From positions 1 through 35,064 of the forward strand of contig CALKGG010000023.1 of NCBI GenBank assembly GCA_938084885.1: a DNA stretch of 35,064 nt, written 5' to 3'. Under the pieces are notes generated by a model. That model was not told where the DNA came from, made no database searches, and worked only from the letters and a program-made list of their open reading frames with translations. The stretch comes from an uncultured Acidimicrobiales bacterium. Lineage in GTDB: Bacteria; Actinomycetota; Acidimicrobiia; Acidimicrobiales; SHLQ01. A program made the translations under genes and the position numbers. Positions 32,591-35,064 of this stretch are shown one piece after another (positions within the stretch are counted from its first letter, which is position 1; every line of letters begins with the position of its first letter).

Positions 32591-33771
32591 GCTGATGCGA
32601 CCCGGGCCGCCGACACGACGACGTCGGCATTGGCCATGGGGTTCGCCGCAACCGAGCGTAGCCAGGGCTCGCCGTCGATGATCGTCGTCGAGATGAACGC
32701 GTTGCCGCTGAGATTGGACGTGATGTCGGCAGCGGAAACGCTGCGGTGACGCCAACACAACACTCCAGCGTTGGGAGCCGAGCGGGCGTCGAAATCGTTG
32801 CTCGACTCGACGAGCCGATAGAGCTCATCGGCGAGGTCCATCGAATGGTCGAGAAGCGCAGCGATGCCCTCGCGTCCGTATGCGAGCAAGGTTGCGAGGA
32901 GCGGCGTGGCGGTCGCCCCATGGGAGCCGAGCACCCCAACATTGGGGACCGCAAGATACGCGCCGTCGACACTGATCGAGGCGTGAGCGGGTTCGTGATC
33001 AGCAAAGAACACCACTGCTGATTCTTTTGGTTGGAAGAGCCATTTGTGTGCCGACACCGAGGCGCTATCGAAGTTCTCGACACCATCGAGCAGATGTCGG
33101 TGACGTTCGCTCAACCGAAGGGGTCCAGCCCAGGCCGCATCAACGTGACGCCACAGCGCCGAAGTTGCTGCGTCGAGTGGCTCGATTTCGCCGGTGCTCG
33201 TCTGGCCTGCAGTCACCACAGCCACGCTGTCTGAAAGGTCGCCGGTTGTGTTCCAATCGTCGATTGCTCGAAACGGCATCCCCAAAATGTGGGCCGACTT
33301 CCGGATGCTCAGATGCGAGTCGGAACTGGCAACCACTTCTCGCGCTCCAGCCTCTCGAGCGGCCCATAGGGCAGTGAGATTCGCCACGGTCGACCCCGGG
33401 GTGAGGTGGCCGCCAGACATCCCAAAGAACGGAGCGAGCCACGACACCACCAGGCGTTCGATCTCCCGGGCGTTTGGTGCAGTGTCGGGGTGGAGCAGAT
33501 TCTGGTTGCGGCTCGATGCCCACATCGTTGCTGCCCAAGTGACCCATGGCGTCGGCGGATCCATGTGTGCAAAGAAGCCGGGTGCTCCTAGGTCGCGAGC
33601 GCCTCCGAGCACCACCGGAGCGAGCGTTTGCAGCGCGGCAAGCGGACCATGCCCAACGTTCGGGAGCTCGATTGGAAGCTCGGCGAGATCACCGTCGGCA
33701 ATGTGGTCGAACAAGGCACGGACCGACCACGACAGACCCTCATCATTGGGAGAAAAGGCGGAGTGGTCCAT
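32578..33771 (-). CDS. pyridoxal-phosphate-dependent decarboxylase/aminotransferase-fold protein (group II type)
   Basis: A 397-residue fold-type I PLP enzyme. Seen: L-G-A-P-G-F-F-A-H-M-D-P-P-T-P (substrate-side loop, about 80-95), T-P-G-S-T-V-A-N-L-T-A-L (PLP phosphate loop, about 122), H-V-D-A-A-W-A-G-P (PLP-ring Asp, about 209), and S-V-S-A-H-K-W-L-F (Schiff-base Lys, about 241). These are typical of amino-acid decarboxylases such as glutamate, DOPA or diaminobutyrate decarboxylase. The substrate is uncertain. The ATG at 33771 has TAGTGT 8 bp upstream; a GTG four codons earlier overlaps that hexamer. Confidence 0.82.
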   Translation of the reverse strand: MDHSAFSPNDEGLSWSVRALFDHIADGDLAELPIELPNVGHGPLAALQTLAPVVLGGARDLGAPGFFAHMDPPTPWVTWAATMWASSRNQNLLHPDTAPNAREIERLVVSWLAPFFGMSGGHLTPGSTVANLTALWAAREAGAREVVASSDSHLSIRKSAHILGMPFRAIDDWNTTGDLSDSVAVVTAGQTSTGEIEPLDAATSALWRHVDAAWAGPLRLSERHRHLLDGVENFDSASVSAHKWLFQPKESAVVFFADHEPAHASISVDGAYLAVPNVGVLGSHGATATPLLATLLAYGREGIAALLDHSMDLADELYRLVESSNDFDARSAPNAGVLCWRHRSVSAADITSNLSGNAFISTTIIDGEPWLRSVAANPMANADVVVSAARVASAQLT

Positions 33772-33805
33772 GTGCGTTGACACTAGCGGCTCGGTCGAGA
33801 TCGTC

Positions 33806-33811
33806 TAGGTT
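33806..33811 (+). promoter_or_regulatory. -10 hexamer for the dienelactone hydrolase-like gene
   Basis: TAGGTT with 6 bp (GACGAG) to the ATG at 33818. Confidence 0.5.
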
Positions 33812-33817
33812 GACGAG

Positions 33818-34561
33818 ATGAGCGCAGACGTTACCGAGACAATCATTGACGCCGTCACCCCCGAGGGAGACATGGCGGTCGCTATTGCCCAACCGGCTGA
33901 TGGCCGCTCATCGCCGACGGTGATCGTGTTCCACGACGGCCCCGGAATGCGAGAATCGAACCACGAGTTCAATCGCCGGCTCGCTGCCGAGGGCTATCGG
34001 GTCGTGATGCCAGACCTTTATCATCGGCATGGCCGCATGATTGGCTACATGCCACATGAGGCGACTCGGGAGACCCGTGCGCACACCATGATGATGCTCC
34101 AGTCGCTCACCGATGACGGCGTGCAGTCCGACCTTGACGCCACGCTGACCGCTGTCGGCATTGGCCCGGATGAGAAAATGGGAACGATCGGATTCTGTCT
34201 CGGCGCACGGGCGATTTATCGCACGATGATGCGCTCACCTGAACAGTTTGTGGTCGGTGCTACGTGGCATCCTTCGTTCCTCGCGGATGATGGTGATGAT
34301 TCACCGCACCTCACCGCCGCCGACCTCACTCAGCCGGTGTACATCGGCATTGGAACCGCCGATGAGGTCCAGTCAATTGCGATGCATCAGCCGTTCTTCG
34401 ACGCTGTCGAATCGCTTGCACATGTCGAAGTTGAGATCTTCGACGGCGCGGACCACGCATACACATGGCCGGGGACTCCCAACTACCACGAGGTCGCGGC
34501 GACGACATCGTGGGCAAAGACGACGGCCCTGTTCGCCGAGCATCTTCAGGGATTGGGCTAA
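33818..34561 (+). CDS. dienelactone hydrolase family protein
   Basis: A 247-residue alpha/beta hydrolase of the DLH family. The nucleophile elbow is G-F-C-L-G-A (Cys at about residue 128), as in true dienelactone hydrolases; the acid is in I-G-T-A-D-E (about 180) and the His in D-G-A-D-H-A-Y-T-W-P-G (about 215). P-T-V-I-V-F-H-D-G-P-G-M-R near 35 is the first strand and oxyanion region. The family cleaves cyclic enol-lactones in aromatic catabolism, but many members act on other esters, and no aromatic pathway is seen nearby. Confidence 0.85.
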   Translation: MSADVTETIIDAVTPEGDMAVAIAQPADGRSSPTVIVFHDGPGMRESNHEFNRRLAAEGYRVVMPDLYHRHGRMIGYMPHEATRETRAHTMMMLQSLTDDGVQSDLDATLTAVGIGPDEKMGTIGFCLGARAIYRTMMRSPEQFVVGATWHPSFLADDGDDSPHLTAADLTQPVYIGIGTADEVQSIAMHQPFFDAVESLAHVEVEIFDGADHAYTWPGTPNYHEVAATTSWAKTTALFAEHLQGLG

Positions 34562-34634
34562 AGGAAAGTGGCTCTGTTGCCGTCGAACAGGTAATACTGT
34601 CAATCCCAATGGCGGATTGATGCAAGGAGCGGAT

Positions 34635-35064
34635 ATGGGTTTTCACGACATACAGATGGAATCGATCTCGGGTGATGAGGTCGACTTTGCGCAATTTGCT
34701 GGCGAGTATGTTCTCGCCGTCAACGTCGCAAGTAAATGAGGGGCTACCCCTCAGTACGCAGGTCTGCGTGCACTCCACAACGACGTCGATGGCCTCAGCG
34801 TTCTGGGCTTTCCTTGTAACCAGTTTGGCAATCAGGAGCCGGGAACGAACGAAGAGATCGCCGAGTTCGCGAGCTCGAAGTACGACGTGAATTTCCCGAT
34901 GTTCGCAAAGATTGACGTGAATGGCGCCGATGCGGCGGAGATTTTCACGATGATGAAGGCCGATCAGCCTGGCGACGGCGAGTCATCTGACGTGAAATGG
35001 AACTTCGAAAAGTTCCTTGTTGATCCGACTGGTACGGCAGTTGCACGCTGGGACACCGGCACGA
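34635..35064 (+). CDS. selenocysteine glutathione peroxidase (3' end outside window)
   Basis: Read through TGA 34737-34739 this gives M-G-F-H-D-I-Q...V-L-A-V-N-V-A-S-K-U-G-L-T-P-Q-Y, the exact glutathione peroxidase active site with Sec at residue 35 (Cys in most bacterial homologues). G-F-P-C-N-Q-F-G-N-Q-E-P-G (Gln of the catalytic tetrad) and V-K-W-N-F-E-K-F-L-V-D (Trp and Asn) follow. The frame is open to the window end, 143 codons, close to the family's about 160. It reduces hydrogen peroxide or lipid hydroperoxides with a thiol; in an actinobacterium the donor is more likely thioredoxin or mycothiol than glutathione. AAGGAG lies upstream of the ATG and TAATAC (34592-34597) is a likely -10. 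Confidence 0.92.
34754..34771 (+). promoter_or_regulatory. predicted SECIS of the glutathione peroxidase gene
   Basis: A 7-bp stem (GTACGCA/TGCGTGC, one wobble) with loop GGTC. The GCAGGTCTGC core is the one I recall from the E. coli fdhF SECIS. The loop starts 21 nt after the TGA. Confidence 0.7.

Overview
The window looks like chromosome of a high-GC actinobacterium, most probably a member of the Acidimicrobiia (Ilumatobacter-like). This is inferred from GC and codon use, from the many start codons with a TANNNT hexamer about 6 bp upstream (leaderless transcription), and from a homologue of the mycothiol-linked Rv2466c thioredoxin-fold protein and a RamB-like regulator. There is no phage, insertion sequence, CRISPR array, rRNA or tRNA that I can support.

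Layout. 1-1.6 kb: the end of a NitT/TauT-type ABC ATPase and its permease, then a small membrane protein. 1.7-9.0 kb: a degenerate GGDEF protein, aat with a 31-codon membrane microprotein in front of it, aspartokinase, an EEP-fold hydrolase, a Thr-rich secreted protein, a TetR regulator and asd. Aspartokinase and Asd are the first two dedicated steps of Asp-family amino-acid synthesis. 9.1-16.6 kb: FKBP isomerase, a MazG-like protein, an MpaB-like DUF2236 protein, a RamB-like regulator divergent from a shrunken malate-synthase relative, a sterol-desaturase-fold hydroxylase, GlnRS, a zinc-ribbon protein and an alpha/beta hydrolase. 16.8-23.3 kb: a secreted beta-propeller protein, a three-gene redox/lipid-type operon (phytoene-desaturase-like oxidoreductase, DUF1295, SDR) and a D-2-hydroxyacid dehydrogenase. 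23.3-23.9 kb is a 590-bp non-coding stretch rich in palindromes. 24.0-28.5 kb: DUF1697, then an IclR regulator divergent from a three-gene operon for gamma-butyrobetaine/carnitine breakdown (dioxygenase, BKACE, L-carnitine dehydrogenase). 28.6-30.1 kb: a lipoprotein with two tandem esterase domains.

The most remarkable part is 30.2-35.06 kb. Three genes there carry an in-frame TGA exactly where a redox-active cysteine or selenocysteine belongs: a DsbA/Rv2466c-like protein (U-P-W-C), a UGSC-family protein (C-U-G-S-C) and a glutathione peroxidase (N-V-A-S-K-U-G). Each TGA is followed at 17-22 nt by a hairpin with G in the first two loop positions, as expected of a bacterial SECIS; the peroxidase hairpin has the same GCAGGTCTGC core I remember for E. 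coli fdhF. I read this as a selenoprotein cluster. The first two genes are divergent, 23 bp apart, with -10 hexamers that share one TA step. A standard gene call would cut the active site off the first and split or truncate the other two.

Other points of interest are the malate-synthase remnant beside a RamB-like regulator, tandem covarying palindromes in the carnitine control region, a 31-bp palindrome family in three copies, and a 24-bp hairpin filling a convergent intergenic gap. All functional calls rest on reading the translated sequences from memory of the families; no database search was run.
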